Notes: generated by a model not told the origin, from the letters alone. DNA of 64,000 nucleotides from Sphingomonas asaccharolytica NBRC 15499 (GCF_001598355.1 NZ_BCYU01000004.1:1-64000); one strand, 5' to 3'; positions 6,848 through 15,515 are shown, counted from the stretch's first letter. Program-made: numbers and translations.

Positions 6848-8581
6848 ATGACGTTTTATGAGATTGGATCAATCGGGTTGGCCTTTGTCGCTAAGGCGCG
6901 GAGCTTGTTCGCGCTGGCGATAGCATTGCTGATTTTCTCCAGTGGGATAGCGCACGCGCAGCCGCTCACCCCACCCAAGTTTATGACGTTGAGTCCGACG
7001 GGCGTTGAACTGTTGACTGGTGTCTACACCATGTCGTCGACCGACCTTTCGATCGGATCGCTGACGCTTGAACGATCGTATTTGGGGTCCGATAGGCCGG
7101 GGAGCGGGGCCGGGATGTCCAGTGCCTATTTCGGCAATAGCTGGACGCATAATTTCGACATCTGGGCGCGGAATAATTTTTATAATGGGCAGGAATCGGC
7201 CGACGTCGTTATCGGCCGGTCGCCCTACAAATTCTCGGCCTTCGCCGCACACAACCCCTATCCCGATGGCGCCAGTTCCGGGACGACCCTGACGGAGGTC
7301 GCCGGCGCGATGATCTTCACCGACCGCGACGGCACGGTTTACCGGTTTCTCCCTACCGTCAACGGCTTTGCCCGGATTTCCACGGTCACCCATCCGGACG
7401 GCACGATTCTCACGTTCAGTTATGTATCCAATCTGCCGAAAACGATTGTCAGCAATCGCGGCTATGCCTTGGTATTCGATTATTCCTCGTCGCGCATCAC
7501 GACGGCATGCGGCTTCAATCTGGCAGTAACCTATGTCACAACTGCCACGACGTGCAGTTCGGCGACGCTCAAGACGAGCTATGGCTATACCGGTTCGAAC
7601 CTGACGTCAGTGACCGATGTGTCGAACAATGTCGCGCACTATTCTTACAACAGTGACAATTATCTGATCTGCCCCACCGACCCAGGCACGACGACCTGCA
7701 AATACACGATCACCATCTCGCCTAATGCCTGGATGACGAGGGTAACCGTCACCAAGCAGGTGGCAGCTGACGGTGCGGAATGGAATTTCGTGTGCAGTTG
7801 CGGCGACGAAGCGGCGGCCGATCCCGATAATCTCTCCACCGAAGAATATAGCACGATGACGGAACCCAATGGCGCCACCTCTTCGATGTGGTTCTCTCAC
7901 AGCGGTTACCCGAGCTATTACCAGAACGAAAACGGCAAGGAATATACTCCGTTCTATGCTAGCGGGGTGCCGCTTTCGATCACGTCCCCGGAAGGGAACC
8001 AGACGAATTTCAGCTACAACCCGGCGCTGATCGAGAGCAAGCGGACGTTCGTCGCCAAACCGGGCAGCGGGCTCGCCAATATCGAACAAAGCAGCAAGAC
8101 TTTTCCGACCTCTTGCACCAATCCGATCATCTGCAACCTGCCCTTGACGGTGACCGACGCAAGGGGCGCCGTGACGACCTATACGTACGATTCCACCCAT
8201 GGTGGCGTACTGACCGAAACTAAGCCGGCGGACAGCGCAGGGATCAACGCCGTGGTGCGGCACAGTTATGCACAGAAATACGCCTATATCAAAAACAGCG
8301 GAGGCGGATATTCGCCGGCGGCGACGCCGGTCTGGGTGTTGGCCGAGGACCGCACCTGCCGGACTACCGCGACCGTTGGCGGGGCGTGCGCGGGCGGCAG
8401 TTCAGACGAAGTGGTCACCACATATGATTACGGTCCAGCATCCGGCCCGAACAATCTGTTGTTGCGCGGCGTGGCGGCGACCGCAGACGGAGTCACCCGA
8501 CGAACCTGTTTCGGCTATGATTGGATGGGTAACAAGATCAGCGAGACCAAGCCGCGTGCCGGTCTGGCGGTGTGCTCGTGA
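6848..8581 (+). CDS. Secreted RHS/YD-repeat protein, N-terminal half of split RHS
   Basis: The 577-residue protein has a Sec signal peptide ending near A-H-A-Q. A DUF6531-like start follows (P-T-G-V-E-L-L-T-G-V-Y-T-M-S-S-T-D-L), then repeated strands such as S-Y-G-Y-T-G-S-N-L-T-S-V-T-D and T-Y-T-Y-D-S-T-H-G-G-V-L-T-E-T. These are the N-terminal plug and early YD repeats of RHS proteins. The RHS core and C-terminal tip are absent and occur instead in the next gene, which begins in a GTGA overlap. ATG 6848 is chosen for the GGGGG ribosome site and the following signal peptide. Confidence 0.75.
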   Translation: MTFYEIGSIGLAFVAKARSLFALAIALLIFSSGIAHAQPLTPPKFMTLSPTGVELLTGVYTMSSTDLSIGSLTLERSYLGSDRPGSGAGMSSAYFGNSWTHNFDIWARNNFYNGQESADVVIGRSPYKFSAFAAHNPYPDGASSGTTLTEVAGAMIFTDRDGTVYRFLPTVNGFARISTVTHPDGTILTFSYVSNLPKTIVSNRGYALVFDYSSSRITTACGFNLAVTYVTTATTCSSATLKTSYGYTGSNLTSVTDVSNNVAHYSYNSDNYLICPTDPGTTTCKYTITISPNAWMTRVTVTKQVAADGAEWNFVCSCGDEAAADPDNLSTEEYSTMTEPNGATSSMWFSHSGYPSYYQNENGKEYTPFYASGVPLSITSPEGNQTNFSYNPALIESKRTFVAKPGSGLANIEQSSKTFPTSCTNPIICNLPLTVTDARGAVTTYTYDSTHGGVLTETKPADSAGINAVVRHSYAQKYAYIKNSGGGYSPAATPVWVLAEDRTCRTTATVGGACAGGSSDEVVTTYDYGPASGPNNLLLRGVAATADGVTRRTCFGYDWMGNKISETKPRAGLAVCS

Positions 8582-11295
8582 GGCGCGCGATCAACTGGGT
8601 CGGCGCAACATGGCGCGCCGGGGCGCTGACCATCGCAGCGTTTGCCGCGATGCCTGCGACCGCACAATCCTCGTCCTCCGACTTCACCTATGCGACGCGC
8701 TACGACTTGGCGCGCCGTGTAGTGGGAACGATCGCGCCTGACCCCGACGGCGCCGGCGTAATCAAATTCGCGGCGACGCGCACGACATACGACGCAGCGG
8801 GTAACATCATCCGGGTCGAGAAGGGTGAGCTATCAGGCTGGCAGGACGAGACGATTGCGCCCGTTTCATGGAGTGGTTTCACGGTCTTCTCGAAGGTCGA
8901 GAGCACCTATGATGTCATGGACCGCAAGACGGTCGAGGCAAATTGGGGCTGGGACGCTTCGACTTCGGCCTGGATCGAAGCGAGCGTCACCCAATATAGC
9001 TATGACTCCGTGGGGCGGCTCGAATGCACCGCGCAGCGGATGAACCCGACCACCTGGGGGACATTGCCGGCCTCGGCCTGTACCTTGGCGACGACCAGCA
9101 GCACCTACGGCCCCGACCGCATCACCAGGAACGTCTACGACGCTGCCGGGCAAGTGTTGAAGGTGATCAAGGCCTATGGCCAGACGACGGCCAACGGCCT
9201 GCCGCAACTCCAACAGGATTACGTCACCGACACCTACACAGACAACGGCAAGCAGAAGACGCTGAAGGATGCCAATGGCAACCTGACCACCTACACTTAT
9301 GACGGGTTCGACCGGCTGGCCGCCTGGGCGTTCCCGTCGAAGACGGTGACGGGCAGTTCGGCGGCGTGCACGATCGGCACGATCGCCGAGGCGACCGATG
9401 GCTTCGGCAACACGGTGGCCGGTCCCTCGGAGACGCGCACTGCCGGCGATGATTGCGAGAAATACGCCTACGACCGCAACGGCAACCGCGCCAAGCTGAT
9501 GAAGCGCGACGGCAATATCATCCGCTATGGGTTCGACGCGCTCAACCGCGTGACCCATAAGGGCGGCACGGCGGTGGCCGACGTGGATTACACTTACGAC
9601 CTGACGGGCCATCAGCTGACCGCGACCTATTCGACCGGCGGCAAGGGAATCACCAACATCTATGACAGCTTCGGTGAGCTCAGCAGCACGACCAACAACA
9701 TGGGCACGACCGCCCGGACGCTCGGCTACACCTACGATGCAGATGGCAACCGGTCGCAGCTGACCTATCCCGACAGCTCATTCTTCACCTACGTTTATGA
9801 CGGGCTCGACCGGCTGACCACGATCAAGGAAGCCGGCACGACCGCGATCGTGTCGACCCTCTACAACCCGCAACAAACGGTCGCGAGCCAGACGCGCGGC
9901 GCGGTGACGACCGCCCTGGGCTACGACGCGGTATCGCGGCCGACGAATTGGGCGGACGATCTGGCGGGCACGACCAGCGATGTGACCAGCACATTCGCCT
10001 ACAACCCGGCCAGTCAAATCGTCACCAAGACGCGGTCGAACGATGCCTATCGGTTCACCGGCTATGTCAGCGTCAGCCGGCCTTATGCGGTCAACGGGCT
10101 CAACCAATATGCGACGGCGGGCTCGGCGAGCTTCACTTATGACGACAACGGCAATCTGACCGGCGACGGCAGCAACACCTATACCTACGACGTCGAAAAC
10201 CGGATGAAGACGGCCACGGTCGGCGGGGTGGCGGTGACGCTCAACTACGATCCGCTGGGCCGGTTGTGGCAGGTGGTGACGCCGAGCAATATGCTCGAAT
10301 GGACCTATGACGGCGACTCGCTGGTCATGGAGATGAACGGCGCCAATCCGTACAGGTACGTCCACGGCCCCGGCGACGACGATCCGATGATCCAGTATAA
10401 CGGTACTGGCTATGGTACGCGCTACAGCCTGGAGCCGGACTATCAGGGTTCGATCGTATCGCTGGCGGATGCGACCGGCGCCAAATACTGGATCAACGCT
10501 TTCGACGAATATGGAATTACGCCGACCAGCAATTACGGGCGGTTCCAATATACCGGGCAGGTGTGGCTGCCCGCGATCGGGCTCAATTACTACAAGGCCA
10601 GGATGTACTCGCCGACGCTGGGGCGGTTCATGCAGACCGATCCGATCGGGTATAAGGATCAGAATAACCTTTATGCTTATGTCGGGAATGATCCGATCGA
10701 TGGCAAAGATCCATCGGGCGAGTTGGCTGACGGATGCACTGGCACTCTTTTTTGTAGCGGCTCAGGAGAAGCGCTTTCCGCGAACGGCATTGGCAACTCT
10801 GGATATGGAGGAGGGCGCAACCCCACCGCTAATGCGATTGGTGATAAATTTAAAACACGACGTGGAGCCGCCAAAGACGCCGTTGGAAGCACTGTTAACA
10901 GGTCCATCCGCGCGAACAGAGAGTTTGGCGGTCGTATCAAAAAGGATTCTAAGGGCAGATATTACGCGACATTGGCGCCGAATGGTTCTGGCACTATGGT
11001 AACGCTGCCGCCAGTGGCATCTGATGACGTAGGCGACTGGCACGACCATGGTGACTGGTCGATGAAAGATGCAAGCGGTAACTTGATTAGAACCACGAAG
11101 GGCAACGACACGTTTAATAGTGGTGATTTCTCGGGTAGCCAGAGCCCAGCTTACGGCGATCGAGGCGGTATAACAAGCGACGCCGCTGCGGCAGCATTGC
11201 TTGGGAACTCCGACTACCGGGGTTACCTAGGAACGCCGGATAAAAACGTCCTTGAATACAATCCAGCAACTAATGCAACTATCAGAATAAAGTGA
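8578..11295 (+). CDS. RHS core protein with DUF4329-like C-terminal toxin tip
   Basis: The 905-residue secreted RHS protein begins at GTG 8578, overlapping the previous stop, with its own signal peptide (ends A-T-A-Q). About 20 YD repeats follow, then the RHS-associated core ending in D-P-I-G-Y-K-D-Q-N-N-L-Y-A-Y-V-G-N-D-P-I near residue 705. Beyond residue ~720 is a distinct, AT-richer tip of ~185 residues with N-R-E-F-G-G, W-H-D-H-G (His822, His824), S-G-D (848-850) and Y-L-G-T-P. This resembles DUF4329, thought to be a JAB/MPN-like metalloprotease toxin fold. Polymorphic-toxin architecture is clear; the toxic activity is inferred. Confidence 0.78.
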   Translation: MRRAINWVGATWRAGALTIAAFAAMPATAQSSSSDFTYATRYDLARRVVGTIAPDPDGAGVIKFAATRTTYDAAGNIIRVEKGELSGWQDETIAPVSWSGFTVFSKVESTYDVMDRKTVEANWGWDASTSAWIEASVTQYSYDSVGRLECTAQRMNPTTWGTLPASACTLATTSSTYGPDRITRNVYDAAGQVLKVIKAYGQTTANGLPQLQQDYVTDTYTDNGKQKTLKDANGNLTTYTYDGFDRLAAWAFPSKTVTGSSAACTIGTIAEATDGFGNTVAGPSETRTAGDDCEKYAYDRNGNRAKLMKRDGNIIRYGFDALNRVTHKGGTAVADVDYTYDLTGHQLTATYSTGGKGITNIYDSFGELSSTTNNMGTTARTLGYTYDADGNRSQLTYPDSSFFTYVYDGLDRLTTIKEAGTTAIVSTLYNPQQTVASQTRGAVTTALGYDAVSRPTNWADDLAGTTSDVTSTFAYNPASQIVTKTRSNDAYRFTGYVSVSRPYAVNGLNQYATAGSASFTYDDNGNLTGDGSNTYTYDVENRMKTATVGGVAVTLNYDPLGRLWQVVTPSNMLEWTYDGDSLVMEMNGANPYRYVHGPGDDDPMIQYNGTGYGTRYSLEPDYQGSIVSLADATGAKYWINAFDEYGITPTSNYGRFQYTGQVWLPAIGLNYYKARMYSPTLGRFMQTDPIGYKDQNNLYAYVGNDPIDGKDPSGELADGCTGTLFCSGSGEALSANGIGNSGYGGGRNPTANAIGDKFKTRRGAAKDAVGSTVNRSIRANREFGGRIKKDSKGRYYATLAPNGSGTMVTLPPVASDDVGDWHDHGDWSMKDASGNLIRTTKGNDTFNSGDFSGSQSPAYGDRGGITSDAAAAALLGNSDYRGYLGTPDKNVLEYNPATNATIRIK

Positions 11296-11303
11296 GGCTT
11301 ATC

Positions 11304-11636
11304 ATGGCAAAGAGCTGTATACCTTTACTAGCATTCTCGGCTTTTTTGTCAGTGAGCGCCACAGAACCTGTTTATGCAAGCGAAAATATGCAAATCCCAA
11401 TTAATCTCGGCCCGGCCCTGAGAAGTGCTTTAAATGATTTTTATGATGAAAAGATTGTCGATCGAAGTTGCTACACTATAGATATTGCTGATCTCGACGG
11501 ATCAATGCGCGTGATATTTCTAGGGAAGCCGAGCACTGAGGGCGCCGTTAGGGGACAGCCGGCCTCGTGCGGGCCGACTATCACATACATTGTTGATAAA
11601 ACGGGAAGCATCACTAAAAAAACGTATCTCCGTTGA
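11304..11636 (+). CDS. Candidate immunity protein of the RHS toxin
   Basis: The 110-residue protein has a signal peptide (about 1-25, ending near V-Y-A-S), so it is predicted periplasmic. It sits immediately after the RHS tip and shares its lower GC. An alternative GTG at 11292 overlaps the RHS stop. I do not recognise the family. Position after a toxin tip is the usual place of an immunity gene. The mature part contains two cysteines (D-R-S-C-Y and A-S-C-G), which could form a disulfide. The call is positional inference. Confidence 0.5.
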   Translation: MAKSCIPLLAFSAFLSVSATEPVYASENMQIPINLGPALRSALNDFYDEKIVDRSCYTIDIADLDGSMRVIFLGKPSTEGAVRGQPASCGPTITYIVDKTGSITKKTYLR

Positions 11637-11767
11637 TCTTTGTGATGCTGTCTGTCACTCAGGAATTCGGGAATTGGAATTACGGTGACGGGTGTACCCC
11701 ATCCAAAAGCGCCAAATTGGGAGCCAGTTCGTCTCCGCGGAGGGCGGAACGCGCATAGAGTTGCGCC

Positions 11768-11873
11768 GTGGCTCGTCTTCCTCGCCTCGTGTTGCCCGGC
11801 TATCCCTATCACGTGACCCTGCGCGGCAATCGCTGGCAGCAGGTGTTTTTCGAAAAGGGCGACTACGAGCCTA
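11768..11873 (+). pseudogene. Truncated REP-associated tyrosine transposase (RAYT)
   Basis: Starting at GTG 11768, about 35 codons encode A-R-L-P-R-L-V-L-P-G-Y-P-Y-H-V-T-L-R-G-N-R, the conserved N-terminus of Y1/REP-associated transposases. It includes the H-V-T-x-R-G-N-R core but lacks the HUH and Tyr region. The frame then runs into the 3' end of the opposing glucosidase gene, so the rest is deleted. The bases just upstream (11670-11700, G-A-A-T-T-A-C-G-G-T-G-A-C) may be a remnant of its flanking repeat. Confidence 0.7.
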
Positions 11874-13322
11874 ACTTGAGCTCTTGTCCGACGAGGCGGC
11901 GCGATCGGGGCCCGCGATCAGCTTGCGATACCAATGGTAGGACTCCTTCGGCGTCCGGCGTTGCGTGGCGTAATCGACGCGGACGAGACCGAAGCGGGGT
12001 CCATAGCCGTCGGCCCACTCGAAATTGTCGAGGATCGACCACACCAGGTACCCGCGCACATCGATGCCGGCATCCATCGCCTTCCTGACCGCGCGGATAT
12101 GGGCGTCGAGGAACGCGATCCGGTCGGTGTCATGCACGGCTCCCCGCGCTACGGTGTCGGTGAAGGCCGCACCGTTTTCAATGATGACGATCGGAGGCAA
12201 AGCGGAGCCGTAGCGATCGCGTAAGCCGAGCAGCATGTCGGTCATGCCTTGCGGGTCGACTGGCCAGCCCATCGCGGTTCGCGCGAATGTCGCCGGTGGC
12301 GGCGCTTCCTCGATCGGCTGGGCGCTGCCCGGCGGACTGACGCGCATGAAGTTGGTATTGTAATAATTGACGCCGAGAAAATCGAGCGGCTGGGCGATCG
12401 TCTTGAGATCGCCGTCCCGCACCGCCGTCGCGGTGAGCGCGTCCGGCAATTCCTCGGGGTAGCGACCGAGCAGCAGCGGATCGACGTGCAATCCCCAATA
12501 ATAGAGCGTCATTGCCTGCGCCGCCGGTTCGTCCCGCGCCGGATCGGCCGGCCGTACCATCGCCAAATTCTGGGCGATGCCGATCTGCGCCTTGCGCTTC
12601 GCCGTCGCGCGGATCGCCTGAACGGCTTTGCCGTGCGATAACAGCAAGTGATGCGCGACCGGAAACGATTGCTGCATATCGAGCTTCAGTCCCGGCGCGT
12701 TGACGCCGAGAACGTGCCCGAGGACGTGGTGCATGAAGGTCTCGTTATGCGTGATCCAGCGCGGCACGCGGTCGCCGAGATGCTCCGCCATGATGTGCGC
12801 ATAGTCGGCGAACCGGTCGCAGGTGTCGCGGTTCTGCCAGCCGCCGGCATCCTGCAGCTTTTGCGGCAAGTCCCAGTGAAACAGGGTCGGCATCGGCGCG
12901 ACGCCCTTGGCGAGCAATTCGTCGGTCAGCCGCCAATAGAAATCGAGCCCCTTGGGGTTGGCCGCGCCGCGGCCCTCCGCCTGGATCCGCGGCCAGGCGA
13001 TCGAGAAACGATAGGTGCGCGCGCCGAGCTGGCTGATCAGCCCCACGTCCTCGCGATACCGATGATAGTGATCGCACGCGATGTCGCCATTGGCGTTACC
13101 CGCGACATTGCCGGGTTGGTGGCAGAACGTGTCCCAAATCGATGTGCCGCGACCGTCCTCGTTTACCGCGCCTTCGATCTGATAGGAGGAGGCTGCCACC
13201 CCCCACAGAAAATCGGGCGGGAAGGCCGGCATGGCGGGTTGTGCCCCTGGTTTCGACGCCGCGATCAGCCCAGGCGCCGCAATCGTCGCGCCCGCAGCCA
13301 GTACGAATTCACGCCTTCGCAT
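11871..13322 (-). CDS. Exported GH1 family beta-glucosidase
   Basis: The 483-residue glycoside hydrolase probably cleaves terminal beta-glucosides outside the cytoplasm. The N-terminus M-R-R-R-E-F-V-L-A-A-G-A looks like a Tat signal. GH1 marks are F-L-W-G-V-A-A-S-S-Y-Q-I-E-G at the start of the barrel, the acid/base Glu in T-H-N-E-T (usually N-E-P) and the nucleophile in I-I-E-N-G. The start at 13322 follows a GGGAGAGG ribosome site; an upstream in-frame start would bury the signal. The last codons abut the truncated transposase. Confidence 0.88.
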   Translation of the reverse strand: MRRREFVLAAGATIAAPGLIAASKPGAQPAMPAFPPDFLWGVAASSYQIEGAVNEDGRGTSIWDTFCHQPGNVAGNANGDIACDHYHRYREDVGLISQLGARTYRFSIAWPRIQAEGRGAANPKGLDFYWRLTDELLAKGVAPMPTLFHWDLPQKLQDAGGWQNRDTCDRFADYAHIMAEHLGDRVPRWITHNETFMHHVLGHVLGVNAPGLKLDMQQSFPVAHHLLLSHGKAVQAIRATAKRKAQIGIAQNLAMVRPADPARDEPAAQAMTLYYWGLHVDPLLLGRYPEELPDALTATAVRDGDLKTIAQPLDFLGVNYYNTNFMRVSPPGSAQPIEEAPPPATFARTAMGWPVDPQGMTDMLLGLRDRYGSALPPIVIIENGAAFTDTVARGAVHDTDRIAFLDAHIRAVRKAMDAGIDVRGYLVWSILDNFEWADGYGPRFGLVRVDYATQRRTPKESYHWYRKLIAGPDRAASSDKSSS

Positions 13323-13456
13323 GCTCGCCTCTCCCGCCTTCCCATTGTCTCGGCCGCGACGGCACAAGCAGGGTAGCGAACGAGATCAAAGAGCGCGAAG
13401 AAACAATAGTCAACGCTATATTTTTCGGGTGAGATCACCGCATTGCACTCATAATC

Positions 13457-13804
13457 CTAATTCCGATGCGCTGCCCGACTATCCTCCGGCGCCTCGTCTC
13501 GCTCCGTCATCCCATAATCGCGCAGCACCCGCGCCACGCGCAGCCTATAATCCGCGAATACCCCGCCGCGGCCCGATGCTTGCGCACGGCGATGGTCCTC
13601 GGTGTTGCGCCACGCCGCGACTGCCGCCTCGTCGCGGAAGAAGCTCAGCGACAGGACCTTGCCGGGATTGGTCAGGCTCTCGAACCGCTCGACCGAGATG
13701 AACCCGTCGATCGCCTGCAGCTCGGGCTTCAGCCGTGCGGCGATGTCGAGATAGGTGTCGCGCTGTCCCTCGGCGGGTTCGACCTCGAAGATCACCGCGA
13801 TCAT
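13457..13804 (-). CDS. Antibiotic biosynthesis monooxygenase (ABM) family protein
   Basis: The 115-residue single dimeric alpha/beta-barrel domain starts M-I-A-V-I-F-E-V-E-P and has V-L-S-L-S-F-F-R-D-E-A-A-V-A-A-W, the typical ABM second half. These proteins are small cofactor-free oxygenases or quinone/heme-related enzymes; the substrate is unknown. Its ATG overlaps the stop of the NIPSNAP gene upstream (ATGA), so the two are translationally coupled. The ArsR-type gene on the opposite strand probably controls both. Confidence 0.72.
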   Translation of the reverse strand: MIAVIFEVEPAEGQRDTYLDIAARLKPELQAIDGFISVERFESLTNPGKVLSLSFFRDEAAVAAWRNTEDHRRAQASGRGGVFADYRLRVARVLRDYGMTERDEAPEDSRAAHRN

Positions 13805-14106
13805 CGGTCGACCCTCGCCAGGAAGATGCGGTCCTCGCACCGGATGAAGCGCTCGCTTTGCGCGAAGGCGAAGTTCTTGCGGCCGAGCGGATGCTCCTTG
13901 AGCCGCGCGCGATACGCTTCGTACTCGGCCAGGCTGTCGATGTTGTAGACGCCGTAAGCCGTCGTCGCCGACCCCTCGTGCGGGGCGAAATAGCCGATCA
14001 GATCGGCGCCGCACTCGGGGATCGCCTGGCCCCAGGCGCGGGCGTAATCGACGAACGCGTCGCGGCCCCAGGGCTCGATATCGTAGCGGATGAAGCAGGT
14101 GATCAT
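13801..14106 (-). CDS. NIPSNAP family protein
   Basis: The 101-residue ferredoxin-like domain protein begins M-I-T-C-F-I-R-Y-D-I-E-P and contains G-A-D-L-I-G-Y-F-A-P-H-E-G and Y-E-A-Y-R-A-R-L, standard NIPSNAP features. Its biochemical role is undefined in bacteria. It leads a two-gene unit with the ABM protein and is divergent from an ArsR-type regulator across a 71-bp gap that carries two inverted repeats. The start at 14106 is the family-conserved Met; an upstream Met would extend into the operator. Confidence 0.75.
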   Translation of the reverse strand: MITCFIRYDIEPWGRDAFVDYARAWGQAIPECGADLIGYFAPHEGSATTAYGVYNIDSLAEYEAYRARLKEHPLGRKNFAFAQSERFIRCEDRIFLARVDR

Positions 14107-14118
14107 TTGGTCTTCCCC

Positions 14119-14136
14119 AAAGTGTTTGGGCACTTT
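14119..14136. promoter_or_regulatory. Inverted repeat AAAGTG-N6-CACTTT, operator candidate
   Basis: A perfect 6-bp inverted repeat (14119-14124 and 14131-14136) lies 13 bp upstream of the NIPSNAP start. It sits in the gap shared with the divergent ArsR-type gene and is a plausible binding site for that regulator. Confidence 0.5.
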
Positions 14137-14157
14137 AGCGATTCCGGCCGCGGCGAT

Positions 14158-14177
14158 GGTTCGGTACAGATCGAACC
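14158..14177. promoter_or_regulatory. Inverted repeat GGTTCG-N8-CGAACC abutting the arsR start
   Basis: A perfect 6-bp inverted repeat (extending to 7 of 8 per arm) ends at the base before ATG 14178. It occupies the ribosome-site region of the ArsR-type gene. That geometry suggests autorepression or translational control. Confidence 0.5.
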
Positions 14178-14834
14178 ATGAGAGAAGGCCCCTATATCGC
14201 CGAAATCGCCGCGCTGATCGGCGACCCCGCGCGCACCAACATGCTGACCGCGCTGATGGACGGGCGCGCGCTGACGGTGAGCGAGCTGGCGCAGGTCGCG
14301 GGCATCACTTTGCCGACCGCCAGCGGGCATATTGCGCGGATGGAGACGGCGGGGCTGCTCGCCGCGGAAAAACAGGGGAGGCATCGCTATTTGCGGCTGT
14401 CGGGGTCGGACGTGGCCACCGCACTCGAGGCGCTGATGGAATTGGCCCAGCGCACCGGCGCGGTCAGACTGCGCACGGGGCCGCGCGACCCGGCGCTGCG
14501 GGTGGCGCGGGTGTGCTACGACCATCTCGCCGGCGCGCGCGCGGTGGCGGTCGCGGCGAAACTCGCGGACGAGGGGATGATGGTCGACCACGGCCTGACC
14601 GATGCCGGCCGCGCGTGGCTCGCCGAGCGCGGCTTCGTGCGCGGGGACGGGCGGCGGCCCTTCTGCCGTACGTGCCTCGACTGGAGCGAGCGGCGGCATC
14701 ATCTCGGCGGTGCGCTCGGCGCGCAGATCTTGAGCCGAGCGCTCGACGAAGGCTGGGCGCGGCGCGGCGAGGGCAGGGTGATCGACTTCGGCCAGCGCGG
14801 CGCGGCGGCGTTCGACCGGTTGTTCGGGCTTTAA
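14178..14834 (+). CDS. ArsR-family transcriptional regulator
   Basis: The 218-residue winged-helix regulator has the ArsR-type N-terminal domain (E-I-A-A-L-I-G-D-P-A-R-T-N-M-L-T-A-L). Its recognition helix is T-L-P-T-A-S-G-H-I-A-R-M, followed by the wing K-Q-G-R-H-R-Y-L. The C-terminal ~110 residues, with C-Y-D-H-L-A-G and F-C-R-T-C-L-D-W-S-E-R-R-H-H, are typical of larger ArsR members and have Cys/His residues that might bind metal. It is divergent from the NIPSNAP-ABM pair. The effector is unknown. Confidence 0.8.
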   Translation: MREGPYIAEIAALIGDPARTNMLTALMDGRALTVSELAQVAGITLPTASGHIARMETAGLLAAEKQGRHRYLRLSGSDVATALEALMELAQRTGAVRLRTGPRDPALRVARVCYDHLAGARAVAVAAKLADEGMMVDHGLTDAGRAWLAERGFVRGDGRRPFCRTCLDWSERRHHLGGALGAQILSRALDEGWARRGEGRVIDFGQRGAAAFDRLFGL

Positions 14835-15487
14835 ATCCCGGCAACGCCCCGCAGCGCTGCCGCGTCGAGCACGCTCAGCGATCGATAGCCCGGCGCGACC
14901 CAGCCGCGTTTGGCCAGCGCCAGGATATGTCCGCTCGCCGATTTGCGGCTGAGGCCGCACATCTCGGCGAGATCGGTCTGGGTCACGGGCACTTCGCCAC
15001 GGTCGTCGGCCAATTGTGCAAGCCGCGCCGCGACGCGCTCGCGTGGCGACAGGCAGAGGTTGAGCGCGGCATTGTGCACCGCGACGTCGAGCTGGTCGTA
15101 GAGCAACGCCATTGTCGCCGGCCATGCGCTGGGCTGGCGCGCGGCGATTCCCGGCAAGGCGGCGTCGGGCACCAGCAGCACGCGCGCGGCGCGCTGGGCG
15201 CGCGCGGTCACGATCCGCCGCCCGCCGCCGAACCGCCGAGACTGGCCGATCGCCTGGCCCGGCCCTGCCAGCCCGACCAGCACGTCGCGATCGGGACCGA
15301 CGCTAGCCTCCAGCCGCAGCACGCCGTCGACCACCAGGCACAGGCCCGGCTCCTCGTCGCCTTCCGAATAGATCCATTGCCCGGCGTCGAGTGCGGCGAC
15401 CCGGCCCGCCGCGATCAGCTCGGCGGCGAGCGCGCGATCGAGCGCGGCAAACCAGCGGCCGCGGCGCAGGACTTCAAGCAATTCCAT
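14831..15487 (-). CDS. Crp/Fnr-family transcriptional regulator
   Basis: The 218-residue regulator has an N-terminal cyclic-nucleotide-binding-like beta barrel (about 1-115, with G-Q-W-I-Y-S-E-G-D-E-E-P-G-L-C-L-V-V-D-G). The C-terminal helix-turn-helix is T-Q-T-D-L-A-E-M-C-G-L-S-R-K-S-A-S-G-H. No N-terminal Cys cluster is seen, so it is not an FNR-type oxygen sensor. ATG 15487 is preferred; the longer TTG start would translate across the palindrome at 15492. It faces a TauD-type gene, its likely target. Confidence 0.82.
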   Translation of the reverse strand: MELLEVLRRGRWFAALDRALAAELIAAGRVAALDAGQWIYSEGDEEPGLCLVVDGVLRLEASVGPDRDVLVGLAGPGQAIGQSRRFGGGRRIVTARAQRAARVLLVPDAALPGIAARQPSAWPATMALLYDQLDVAVHNAALNLCLSPRERVAARLAQLADDRGEVPVTQTDLAEMCGLSRKSASGHILALAKRGWVAPGYRSLSVLDAAALRGVAGI

Positions 15488-15491
15488 CGTT

Positions 15492-15515
15492 CGATTGTTA
15501 CGATCGTAGCAATCG
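15492..15515. promoter_or_regulatory. 24-bp palindromic operator candidate between crp-like and tauD-like genes
   Basis: The site reads CGATTG at one end and CAATCG at the other, with TACGATCGTA in the centre. It is symmetric at all but one base pair of the 12-bp half-sites. It starts 5 bp upstream of the Crp/Fnr-type ATG and 45 bp from the dioxygenase ATG, as expected for autoregulation plus control of the divergent gene. Confidence 0.65.

Noticed and set aside
8572..8577. Earlier GTG start for the RHS core gene
   Set aside because: GTG 8578 gives the same signal peptide and the GTGA overlap; the extra two codons add nothing.
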